The position numbers and the translations under genes were made by a program. DNA of 64,000 bases from contig CAVQBF010000010.1 in NCBI GenBank assembly GCA_963710615.1, forward strand, positions 62,001-126,000, written 5' to 3'. The notes beneath the pieces were generated by a model, which was not told the DNA's origin, made no database searches, and saw nothing but the letters and a program-made list of their open reading frames with translations. Below, one piece after another: positions 18,988-27,963 of the stretch (positions are counted from its first letter, which is position 1; each line of letters opens with the position of its first letter). Source of the DNA: GCA-2746605 sp963710615 (GTDB taxonomy: Bacteria; Bacteroidota; Ignavibacteria; Ignavibacteriales; Melioribacteraceae).

Positions 18988-20241
18988 TTAAGCGGACTTC
19001 CTATCTGCCTCATAAAAAATTGGTTCGGCTCCCGTTTCAACAGTATCTTTCGTAATCAAGCACTTATCAACATTATCCATATTTGGAAGATTATACATTA
19101 TATCTAATAATGTGTTTTCTACAATTGATCTTAATGCTCTTGCTCCGGTTTTTCTTTCCATTGCTTGTTTTACAATTAAATCAATTGCATGTTTATCAAA
19201 TTCAAGTTCAACTCCTTCAAGCAAAAATAATTTCTTAAATTGCTTAAGAATTGCATTTTTCGGTTCTGTTAAAATATTTTTTAATGCTTCTTCATTCAAT
19301 GAATGCATAGGAGCAATAATTGGAATTCTACCAATTAACTCTGGAATTAAGCCAAACTTTAATAAATCTTCGGGCTGAACTTTAGCGTAAAGCTCATCTT
19401 TAATTATTTCTTTTTCTTTATCTTCACCAGTAGCAAAACCAATGGTATTTTTATTCATTCTTGAAGATACGATCTGCTCAATTCCATCAAAAGCACCACC
19501 AAGAATAAATAATATATTTTTAGTATTAATATTTATCAAACTTTGTTCGGGGTGTTTTCTACCTCCACGAGGCGGAACGCCGGCAACGGTACCCTCTAAT
19601 ATTTTCAGAAGTGCCTGCTGAACACCTTCGCCCGAGACATCCCTCGTTATTGAAGCGCTTTCACTTTTTCTGGCAATCTTGTCAATTTCATCAATATAGA
19701 TAATCCCTTTTTGGGCTTTCTCTAAATTATAATCAGCAGCCTGAAGCAATCTTACAAGTATTGTTTCAACATCATCGCCTACATATCCCGCTTCAGTTAA
19801 CGTTGTAGCGTCGGCGATCGCAAAAGGCACATCTAAAATACCCGATAATGTTTTACCAATTAATGTTTTACCAACTCCAGTTGATCCAATTAACAATATA
19901 TTACTTTTATCAATCTCAACTTCATCATATTCAAAGAGAGATGCGCTTGAATTTATTCTTTTGTAATGATTATAAACAGCAACGGAAATTACTTTCTTAG
20001 CTCTTTCCTGCCCAATTACATGTTCATCCAAACTTTTTTTGATCATATCAGGAGTTAATGAAACAGCCGAAGCATCTTTATTATTATAAGCTGCCAGATT
20101 ATTTTTAAGTATATCTACGCTTGTTTTTACACAAATATCACAAATGTAAACTTCAGGTCCTGCAACCATACTAGCGACTTCATTACCGTCTCTACCGCAA
20201 AAAGAACATTTTACAGTTTTATGATCTTCTGATTTACTCAT
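18988..20241 (-). CDS. clpX: ATP-dependent Clp protease ATP-binding subunit ClpX
   Basis: The 417-residue protein has the N-terminal zinc-binding domain (Cys12, Cys15, Cys34, Cys37 in CSFCGRDG...YICDICV). The AAA+ module has Walker A GSTGVGKT, Walker B GIIYIDEID, and the pore loop AGYVGDDVE. The IGF loop region that docks ClpP appears as NTIGFATG, a slight variant. The C-terminal sensor-2 region is RKTGARALRSI. It unfolds substrates for ClpP. No clpP lies beside it, which is unlike many genomes. Its start overlaps the stop of the upstream TPR gene by 4 bp, implying coupling, and a terminator follows. Confidence 0.95.
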   Translation of the reverse strand: MSKSEDHKTVKCSFCGRDGNEVASMVAGPEVYICDICVKTSVDILKNNLAAYNNKDASAVSLTPDMIKKSLDEHVIGQERAKKVISVAVYNHYKRINSSASLFEYDEVEIDKSNILLIGSTGVGKTLIGKTLSGILDVPFAIADATTLTEAGYVGDDVETILVRLLQAADYNLEKAQKGIIYIDEIDKIARKSESASITRDVSGEGVQQALLKILEGTVAGVPPRGGRKHPEQSLININTKNILFILGGAFDGIEQIVSSRMNKNTIGFATGEDKEKEIIKDELYAKVQPEDLLKFGLIPELIGRIPIIAPMHSLNEEALKNILTEPKNAILKQFKKLFLLEGVELEFDKHAIDLIVKQAMERKTGARALRSIVENTLLDIMYNLPNMDNVDKCLITKDTVETGAEPIFYEADRKSA

Positions 20242-22103
20242 ATTGATTTCCCTGTCCCTAAACTAATTTCTCCAACGATCTTCCTTGCTTTGTTAAAATA
20301 AATTGAAGTAGGAAACTCGTCTAAGATTTTTGTTAATGGTTCTAATGCTTTATCATGCTCATTTAAACCATAATAATAATTTGTACCCAATAAATATAAA
20401 AATCTATCTTGATAGATGTTAGCTTCATCACAATTTCCAGATTCTTCTAAGAAAATCCGAGTTTGCTCGTAATTATTTAAAGCAATTAATAATTGTGTGT
20501 ATCTTAATGAAGCAAAATCTTTTAATAAAAACAAATTTTTATTATTTGCTAACTTTTTAAACTCATCAGCAGCTTCATTAAATTTTCTTGTTTCTAATAG
20601 ATAATCGGCATTAAAAAATAAAAATAAATTAGTCGAATCATTTTTAAATGTGTTCAGCAGTAAAGAATATTGGAGAGCATCATTAACATTTTCTTCTTTT
20701 GGATCTTCAATAACCCTATTAAAAATCTTTATTGCTTCGGAAAAATGTCCCTTCCACATTTTAGTTTTAGCAAAAAGATAATTAGCACTATTTAGCAAGG
20801 ATGGTTTTGTTCTTTGGCTTTCAATTACTTTTTCTAAAGATTTTTGTGACTCAGTTAATTGACCTTTTTTAATTGCAATTTTAGCCAGCTCGAAATTAGA
20901 TTCATCAATATATAAAATCGATTTTACTTCACGAATTATTTTTCTAAAAATACTGTCAGCTTTTTCTAAATTATTTAATTTTTCCGAATTTATTTTAGCC
21001 ATTCTGAATTCAGATTCCCAACCAATTTTATTATCCGGATATTTATTAACAAGATTTGAGTAAGCTTCAGTCAAATTCTTATAATCGTTCAAGTTATTCG
21101 GTGGATCGATATTTAGTGGTTTCCAGTTATTAATTGATGCTGAATTACTATTCAATTCTTCTTCTAATGATCTTGTATAACCTATCTCAGATTCAGAGAA
21201 TAATGCTGATTTGGGATAATTTTCAATAATATACTTATATGCATCCGCAGCAGAATTATAATTGCCAAATCTAGTTTCTTTTTGAGCAAAAGAGAATATT
21301 GATGAACCATTATTTGTCGTTTCCTTTTCAATCTGAATCACTGCATCAAATGCCTTTTTATTATTTCCAGTTCTTGAATAAAGTTCAACTAAGAGTTGTA
21401 AATAGTAAATTTCATAGTTTTGATCATAGATTTCTTCAACAGTTCTTAATGTTGGTTCCTCAGCTTGATTTGCGTTAATATAACCAATAATTTTATTCGT
21501 TATCATATTTAACTGATTAGGCTTTTGAGCCAAAATTTTACAGTACTCTCTTGTTGCTTCCTCATATTTCATTGTAATTGAGTAGAGGTTTGCTATATCA
21601 TAAGAAAAAATTGTATTATCGTCGGCAACTGAATTACCTTTTTCTAATACTTCAATTGCATTTTCAATTATTCTGTTATCAATCAAATAATCTGCAATTA
21701 TTCTGTAACCAAAAGCATTATCGGGATTAATAGTCAGAGCATTATTCCATACTTTATTAGCTTCTTCTTCTTTACCAAGTTTGAAATAAACCGTACCTAA
21801 ATCTCCGTGTACATTCAAGTTACTTGGACTCACTTTAAGCTGGGTATAAATAAGATTGAGTGCCTCTTCATATTTTTTTTGGTTTACCAGTACATTGTAA
21901 TAAAAATTATAGAATTGATAATTTTTTGGCTGATCTTCATAAATTTTGGCGTAAATTTTTTCCGCCTCTTCAAAGTCTCCTCTTGCTTCAAATGATTTTG
22001 CTAATCTTATTTGATTTGCTAACGGATTGTTTTGAGCAAGAATGGAATTTAATGATGGTAAAATAAAAAGTGACAGAAATATTATATATAAAGGAAATTT
22101 CAT
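20238..22103 (-). CDS. exported tetratricopeptide-repeat protein
   Basis: A 621-residue protein with a signal peptide (to about residue 23, ILAQ). TPR helical pairs follow almost throughout: residues 30-190 show clear TPR spacing (AKSFEARGDFEEAEKIYAKI, YFKLGKEEEANKVWNNAL), and further repeats extend to the C-terminus. No catalytic domain is present. It is probably a periplasmic scaffold, comparable to BamD/YfgC-like or gliding-related TPR proteins, but a specific role cannot be assigned. It is sandwiched between a FAD oxidase gene 2 bp upstream and clpX, with which it overlaps by 4 bp. Confidence 0.75.
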   Translation of the reverse strand: MKFPLYIIFLSLFILPSLNSILAQNNPLANQIRLAKSFEARGDFEEAEKIYAKIYEDQPKNYQFYNFYYNVLVNQKKYEEALNLIYTQLKVSPSNLNVHGDLGTVYFKLGKEEEANKVWNNALTINPDNAFGYRIIADYLIDNRIIENAIEVLEKGNSVADDNTIFSYDIANLYSITMKYEEATREYCKILAQKPNQLNMITNKIIGYINANQAEEPTLRTVEEIYDQNYEIYYLQLLVELYSRTGNNKKAFDAVIQIEKETTNNGSSIFSFAQKETRFGNYNSAADAYKYIIENYPKSALFSESEIGYTRSLEEELNSNSASINNWKPLNIDPPNNLNDYKNLTEAYSNLVNKYPDNKIGWESEFRMAKINSEKLNNLEKADSIFRKIIREVKSILYIDESNFELAKIAIKKGQLTESQKSLEKVIESQRTKPSLLNSANYLFAKTKMWKGHFSEAIKIFNRVIEDPKEENVNDALQYSLLLNTFKNDSTNLFLFFNADYLLETRKFNEAADEFKKLANNKNLFLLKDFASLRYTQLLIALNNYEQTRIFLEESGNCDEANIYQDRFLYLLGTNYYYGLNEHDKALEPLTKILDEFPTSIYFNKARKIVGEISLGTGKSI

Positions 22104-22105
22104 AT

Positions 22106-23581
22106 TTAGATCATCTTCAAATATTTTTCTTCAAATATATTACCTACATTTAGTATCATATTTGGGTCTAAACTTTTTTTTAGCTTTGCCATTTTAATTA
22201 TATTCTCTTCTCCGAACATTTCTACTAAATAATTAGTTTTCAATTTACCAATACCATGCTCAGCTGAAATTGTTCCATTTAGCTCAACAGATTTTTTGCA
22301 AATTTTACCATATATTTCTCGGCACAGTTTTAATTCACTATCATTCCTCGGAAGTAAATTAAAATGAAGATGAGAATTGCCAATATGTCCATAAACAACA
22401 TAATTTAAATTATTATCTTCAATTAATGCCACCGTATAATTATAAAACTCTTCAAAGTTTTCATCTGGAACTGCAGTATCTGTTCCTACTTTTATCAATC
22501 CTCTAGTAGATATTATATCATTTACTTTTAGCGGTAAGGCATGTCTGAAAACTTTTAATTTATTTCTCTCATTTTCGTTAATTGCAAACCAAATATTCTC
22601 AACATCTCCATTGTGTCCATTAATTAAGGATTCAATCTCTGTTAAAATTTTCTCTTCATTCTGAGGATTAATTTCTTGTTCAATCCAGATTGCCCCTTTA
22701 GAAGTAACTGGAATATTTTGATAATCTTCGCTTAATAATTGCAGAGAATTTTTATCAAAAAACTCTATTTCTCTTAAAGCTATAATATCATTTTCTCTAT
22801 TAGATCTATGTCTAATTTCACTAATAAAAGAGAATAAGTTATTTTCTTCATTAAAAAAAATTAGCATTGAAATAACATTTTCCGGCATGTCAATAAGATT
22901 TAACTTTATTTCGGTTATTACTCCCAAAGTCCCCTCAGAACCAATAAAGAGATCGATCAAATCCATATCGGACTCAACATAATAACCAGCAGCATGTTTA
23001 ACTTTTGGCATTCGATAATCAGGAACAATAATTTGTAATTTTGTTCCATCAACTAAGGAAATATCCGTCTTGAAGTTTTCTATAAATTGATTTCCTCTTT
23101 TAATTCTTAATTTTTCACCGGTTGGTAAGATAACTACAATTTCTTCTACAAAATTTCGAGTCGGACCATACTTAAATGTTCTAGCACCTGATGAATTATT
23201 AGCTACAGTTCCTCCAATAGTACAATTTGTCTCAGTCGGATCAGGAGGATAAAAAAGCTTTAATTTATTAACTTCATTTTGAAGATCTTCTAATATCACG
23301 CCAGGCTGAACAATTACATATTTATTCTTTACATCAATCGATATAATTTTGTTTAATTTTTCCAAAGTAATTAAAACACCATCTTGAGGAACAGAACCAC
23401 TATTTAATCCTGTTCTCCCAGCAGAAATAGTAACTTTTTGCTTAGTTAAATTAAACTCTTTAAGCAGTTGGCAAATTTCATCTTCACTTTCTGGGAAATA
23501 AACAGCCTCGCAATTACCTTTAATATTCGCAGCATCAATAATGTAAGATTCAAAATCTGATTTATTCGTTTTTATTATCAT
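22106..23581 (-). CDS. GlcD-type FAD-linked oxidase (glycolate/D-lactate dehydrogenase family)
   Basis: The 491-residue protein contains the PCMH-type FAD-binding domain (SAGRTGLNSGSVPQ near residue 58, TIGGTVANNSSGARTFKYG near 125, GSEGTLGVITEIKL near 215). The C-terminal FAD-oxidase domain includes the substrate-site block YGHIGNSHLHFN and the closing SAEHGIGKLKTNYL...LDPNMILNVG. It oxidises a 2-hydroxy acid (D-lactate, glycolate or a longer relative), passing electrons to an acceptor not visible here. The gene lies 8 bp downstream of the Trm112 gene and 2 bp upstream of the TPR gene, so these four genes down to clpX form one transcript. Confidence 0.85.
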   Translation of the reverse strand: MIIKTNKSDFESYIIDAANIKGNCEAVYFPESEDEICQLLKEFNLTKQKVTISAGRTGLNSGSVPQDGVLITLEKLNKIISIDVKNKYVIVQPGVILEDLQNEVNKLKLFYPPDPTETNCTIGGTVANNSSGARTFKYGPTRNFVEEIVVILPTGEKLRIKRGNQFIENFKTDISLVDGTKLQIIVPDYRMPKVKHAAGYYVESDMDLIDLFIGSEGTLGVITEIKLNLIDMPENVISMLIFFNEENNLFSFISEIRHRSNRENDIIALREIEFFDKNSLQLLSEDYQNIPVTSKGAIWIEQEINPQNEEKILTEIESLINGHNGDVENIWFAINENERNKLKVFRHALPLKVNDIISTRGLIKVGTDTAVPDENFEEFYNYTVALIEDNNLNYVVYGHIGNSHLHFNLLPRNDSELKLCREIYGKICKKSVELNGTISAEHGIGKLKTNYLVEMFGEENIIKMAKLKKSLDPNMILNVGNIFEEKYLKMI

Positions 23582-23589
23582 ATTTAGAT

Positions 23590-23814
23590 TTATGAAACTT
23601 TTACATTATGTTTTTTCATTATTTCATTCCACTCATTAAAGCCTAATTGCTCAGATTCATCAATAAGCATAATAGGAATATCATCTTCAATTCTGTATCT
23701 TCTTCTGCTTTCTTTATCAACAGAAACCAGAAAATCACCATCTAAAACTAAATCTGCCTTAGTTTCCGGACAGCACAAAATATCCAACAAATCTTTACTA
23801 ATCATTTTTTTCAC
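23590..23814 (-). CDS. Trm112-family small zinc-ribbon-like protein
   Basis: A 74-residue protein beginning SKDLLDILCCPETKADLVLD and ending in a short acidic tail, with the IEDDIPIMLIDE block typical of Trm112/UPF0434 (YcaR) proteins. In other organisms Trm112 activates methyltransferases; bacterial relatives are uncharacterised. Only the first half of the zinc site (CCP) is obvious. It is the first gene of the minus-strand run ending with clpX. GGTGAAAAAAATG gives a modest ribosome binding site. Confidence 0.8.
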   Translation of the reverse strand: MKKMISKDLLDILCCPETKADLVLDGDFLVSVDKESRRRYRIEDDIPIMLIDESEQLGFNEWNEIMKKHNVKVS

Positions 23815-23873
23815 CTATAGTTAAATAAAAAAATTTTCTTTGTAATTTTAAGGACTATTATACAAAAATTGAA

Positions 23874-24443
23874 GTGAAATTGTTAGACCACATTTTTTGC
23901 CAAATACCAACACTTGAAACTGAGAGGACTTATCTACGTAAACTGCTATACACGGATAAAGCAGATATTTTTGAATATGCTAAAAACCCAAGAGTTTCCG
24001 AACATGTACTTTGGTATCCTCATAAAACAGAAATGGATACAATTGAATTTTTAAATCTGATGTATTATTCATATAATAAAAATGAGTGCGGCTCTTGGGG
24101 AATTGAACTAAAAGAAACAAGAAAAATCATTGGGACAATCGGTTTTGCTAACTGGAATAGAGATAAAAATGAAGGTGAAGTAGGATATGTTCTAGCAGAA
24201 GAGTATTGGGGAAAAGGAATCGCAACAGAAGCTCTTGAAAAAGTTATTAAATTTGGTTTTACAGTATTGGAGTTAAATAAAATTTTTGCAAGATCCAAAC
24301 CTGTAAATGTTGGGTCTTTAAAAGTTTTAGTTAAATGCGGCTTTAAATATGAAGGTTTACAACGAAAACAAATAATGATTAAAGGGAAGATGGAGGATAT
24401 GGATTTATTCTCTATTAGAAAAGAGGATTGGGAAAATAATTAA
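23874..24443 (+). CDS. GNAT-family N-acetyltransferase (RimJ/RimL-like)
   Basis: The 189-residue protein has the RimJ/RimL layout: N-terminal LETERTYLRKL, then GTIGFANWNRDKNEGEVGYV, the acetyl-CoA loop EEYWGKGIATEA, and RSKPVNVGSLKVLVKCGFK. It probably acetylates the N-terminus of a ribosomal or other protein, or a small amine. The first in-frame start is GTG at 23874, with no strong ribosome binding site. It is divergent from the Trm112 gene by 59 bp. Confidence 0.8.
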   Translation: MKLLDHIFCQIPTLETERTYLRKLLYTDKADIFEYAKNPRVSEHVLWYPHKTEMDTIEFLNLMYYSYNKNECGSWGIELKETRKIIGTIGFANWNRDKNEGEVGYVLAEEYWGKGIATEALEKVIKFGFTVLELNKIFARSKPVNVGSLKVLVKCGFKYEGLQRKQIMIKGKMEDMDLFSIRKEDWENN

Positions 24444-24571
24444 TTGGAGATTTTAAAGTTAAATCATCTTTTGTGAAAAATGATTATTATCTTAATAAAG
24501 AGTATTTTTATGCTGAAAATAAATGTCATTTAAAAAAATTACCACTATTCTAAAAAAATTAGGGCTCTCGA

Positions 24572-26934
24572 ATGAAAGGAACATTAATTACTCTAATCAT
24601 AATTTTCAATGCAACTATTTTATTAAGTCAATCAATTACTCCAAAAAGAGATTTTAGAGGAGCTTGGGTAGCAACAGTAACAAACTTAGATTGGCCATCA
24701 AGTAGAAATCTTACTACAGCCGCTCAGCAAGAAGAATTGATATCTCTATTTAATGAACTTGAAAGAATAAATATTAATGCTGTTATTTTCCAAATTAGAA
24801 CTGAGTGTGATGCACTCTACGATTCTACCTTACGAACCTTGGTCTTATTGGTTAACCGGTGCACAAGGGAAAGCCCCAAATCCTTATTACGATCCGTTAG
24901 AATTTGCAATTGAAGAAGCCCACAAAAGAGGATTAGAATTACATGCATGGTTTAACCCATACAGAGCAGAGAAAAAAATAAATGCTTATACTACATCAAA
25001 TCGATCACGTTACAATTCACCATCCGGATTGGGTAATAACTATAGGTGATTTTAAGTTCTTAAATCCTGGTCTACCACAAGTAGGAGATTATGTAAAAAC
25101 AATTGTCTCTGACGTTGCAACCAGATATGATATTGATGGTGTTCATTTTGACGATTATTTCTATCCTTATCCGCCCAATCAAATTACAACTCAAGACCAG
25201 CAAACTTTTTCTGAATTCCCTCGCGGTTTTACAAATATTGGGGACTGGAGAAGAGATAATGTAAATGAACTTTTACGAATTATTAGCGATACTCTTCAAG
25301 ACAATTAAACCGCATGTTAAATTCGGTATGAGCCCCTTTGGGATCTACCGGCCTGAGAATCCACCGGGGATTTCCGGATTAGATGCATACGGCACTATTT
25401 ACTGCGATGCTTTAGCTTGGATAAATGATAAGTCAATTGATTATTTATCCCCACAACTTTATTGGCCTTTTAACGGAGGACAGGATTACGGTAAATTATT
25501 ACCTTGGTGGGCCTCAAAAGTAAACAATATTCATCTCTACCCAGGTCAAGCTTTATACCGTGCAGGAAGTTGGCCAATAGGTGAAGTACCAAGACAAATT
25601 AGGTTAAACAGGGCAACGACAAACACTTATGGTAACATTTTTTTCAGAGCTCAAAATTTATTTGCTAATCCCAATGGAACAACTGATTCTTTGACAGAAA
25701 ATTATTACAAGTATAAGGCTTTACTTCCGCAGATGGGTTGGAAGGATAATGTAACTCCTAATAATCCAACAAATTTGAGGTATGCACCTCTTAGCTGAAG
25801 TAAGAGGTAATGGAATTTTGTGGGATGCACCAAATCCGGCTTCGGACGGTGATACAGCTTCTATGTATGTTGTGTATCAACTAAATGACATTAATCTTGA
25901 AGCTGGTGAACTAGAAAACACAGAAAATATATGGAAAGTTTTGAGTCCAAATTACACTAATCTTGAATGAATCTGACAGGATTGCCGATAAAATGTATTT
26001 TGCAGTTACGGCACTAGATAAAAATTATAATGAATCTGCCGCAACTGAGGTTATTGAAGTAGAAGTAACAGTGCCTGAAATACCTTTACTTGTTGGACCC
26101 GAAGATAATGCACCAAATACTAGAGATACAACAATACTTAGCTGGAACAATTCACTTTATTCAACACACAATAATCTGCAAGTTTCAAATGATACCGGAT
26201 TTACTGATCTATTTTATCAAATGAACGGAATAGTTGATACTTTTAAAGCTGTAACCGGACTTGACGGATTGACCGAATATTTCTGGCGAGTTTCAGCTCT
26301 AAATATTGCTGGAGAAACTGATTATTCAGAAATTAGAAAATTCAGAACAGGTTTCCCAAATCCGCCCACATTACTCGAACCAGCTGATAAATTAACAGAA
26401 GTTGAGCTTAACCCATTATTCGTTTGGAACACTACAACATTAGCAAATGAATACCAGATTCAAATTGCCGAAGGTTTATCTATTGAACCATCCATAATTA
26501 TTTTTGATACTTTGATTACTGATACAACTTCATTTGCTCCTCAACTTAATGAAAATAAGATTTATACTTGGCATGTAAGATCTAAAAATGAATATGGATT
26601 TAGTAAGTGGTCCGAAGTGTCTAAATTTAAGACTCAAATACTTGTTTCTGTTGATGATCAAAATATACCGTTGGCATTTAGCTTAGAGCAAAATTATCCA
26701 AATCCTTTTAATCCTGAAACTAATATTGAATTCTCTATTGTAAACAACGGGTTTACAACATTAAAAGTTTATGATATTCTTGGCAGAGAAGTAAAAGTAT
26801 TAGTAAATGAGTTTTTAGATAAAGGCAATTACAAAATAATGTTTGATGGATCTGATCTTTCGAGCGGAATTTATATTTACTCATTGAATAATGGGAATGA
26901 AGTTATTAGGAAGAAAATGCTGCTGCTAAAATAA
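24572..26934 (+). pseudogene. GHL10-type glycosidase-like protein with FN3-like repeats and T9SS sorting domain, frame-broken
   Basis: Pieces in successive frames join into a 785-residue protein after removing five single bases (near 24828, 25020, 25296, 25792 and 25964). The order is signal peptide (ILLSQ), then a GHL10 (formerly DUF187) barrel (FRGAWVATVTNLDWPS, EPWSYWLTGAQGKAPNP, HAWFNPYRA, DGVHFDDYFYPYP, YLSPQLYWPF). Two fibronectin-III-like segments and a type A sorting domain (NYPNPFNP, YDILGREV, SSGIYIYSL, ending KKMLLLK) follow. It would be exported by the type IX system and act on a surface polysaccharide or peptidoglycan-like glycan; the reaction is unproven. All five changes shift in the same direction. 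Four follow or overlap a CTT. A clear terminator follows. Confidence 0.8.
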
Positions 26935-26961
26935 ATTTCATAAACGAAATAATTAATATAA

Positions 26962-26986
26962 AGCCCACGACCTTGTGGGCTTTTTT
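26962..26986 (+). terminator. intrinsic terminator after the GHL10 gene
   Basis: AGCCCAC (26962-26968) pairs with GTGGGCT (26975-26981) across a 6-nt loop, followed by TTTTTT. It lies 28 bp after the stop codon and between convergent genes. Confidence 0.85.
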
Positions 26987-26991
26987 ATCAT

Positions 26992-27882
26992 CTAATACTC
27001 ACTATCAGTAGGCCTGTACATATTTTCTAGCCCAACCTTATCAATTAACTCCCTATAAGTTATTGGTATTATTTTTTTCTTTTTGTACAGCTCTCGTAAT
27101 TCCGGATTTAACAAAGCATTTAATTCAGCTTCTCTATGTTTGCTCATTTCTTTTAATCCAAATTCATTCAAATCTTCCAATGCTTTCATTTCAGGAGTAT
27201 CCAATCCAACATGCAAAACTTGTAAGTTTATACCAGGATTTAAGTTCTTAACTTCATAAATTAGACTATCAGATTTAGCATTTAGAGGAGCACCATAGGT
27301 TATACTTGAATATTTCTCATTAAAGTAACCAGACATTCCCAAACTATATTCTTTAGCTAGACTTTCAACTAATTTACGCAATTCATCAGTCTGAACTGCT
27401 GCTCCCATGTGGTAATCTAGATAATCAACTCTTAATCCAGAATTAATCGCTCTCTCAATCTGTGCACGCAGCTCCCTTTCAATCTCATTATTCTTTGGAT
27501 TATTGGCAAATAATTTTGAACGTGATGGAAAGAAATATCCATTACTATCAACCAGACTAGGCACAGCTTCTCTTCCTAAAACAGGTCCCCAGCGGTAGTT
27601 TTTCCATTCAGCATTTAATGTTAGGTGAACTCCAACTCCAACTTGTGGATTCTTCTTTAATATTTCAACTGCTTCTTGATACCAGGGACATGCAAACATT
27701 ACTGAAGTTGAAAATGGTATTCCTTCATCAATTACTTTTTGAATTGCCGAATTTAATGAGTGACACATTCCCATATCATCTAAACGAATAAGATGATAAA
27801 TAGTTGAATCGGTATTTTGCCCAAGAATATTAAGATAAAACAAGAAGAAAAGAAAAATTGAAATATTTTTAATACTTTTCAT
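26992..27882 (-). CDS. secreted ChbG/YdjC (HpnK)-family deacetylase
   Basis: About 296 residues with a signal peptide (IFLFFLFYLNILGQ). The body is of YdjC/ChbG type, a carbohydrate-deacetylase fold with a metal site: HLIRLDDMGMCHS (Asp pair), VGVGVHLTLNAEW (His) and DYLDYHMGAAVQ (His). It probably removes acetyl groups from an oligosaccharide such as a chitooligosaccharide; the substrate is unknown. The open frame begins at a TTG (27900), but GGAG sits 9 bp before the ATG at 27882, so I place the start there. Being exported, it may work with the neighbouring glycosidase-like protein. Confidence 0.8.
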   Translation of the reverse strand: MKSIKNISIFLFFLFYLNILGQNTDSTIYHLIRLDDMGMCHSLNSAIQKVIDEGIPFSTSVMFACPWYQEAVEILKKNPQVGVGVHLTLNAEWKNYRWGPVLGREAVPSLVDSNGYFFPSRSKLFANNPKNNEIERELRAQIERAINSGLRVDYLDYHMGAAVQTDELRKLVESLAKEYSLGMSGYFNEKYSSITYGAPLNAKSDSLIYEVKNLNPGINLQVLHVGLDTPEMKALEDLNEFGLKEMSKHREAELNALLNPELRELYKKKKIIPITYRELIDKVGLENMYRPTDSEY

Positions 27883-27963
27883 TATTACTCCATCATCCAA
27901 TTAGAATTCTTAAATAATATTTTCAGGTTCTATTTTAATTTACTGCTTGAGTAATTTGTTAAT

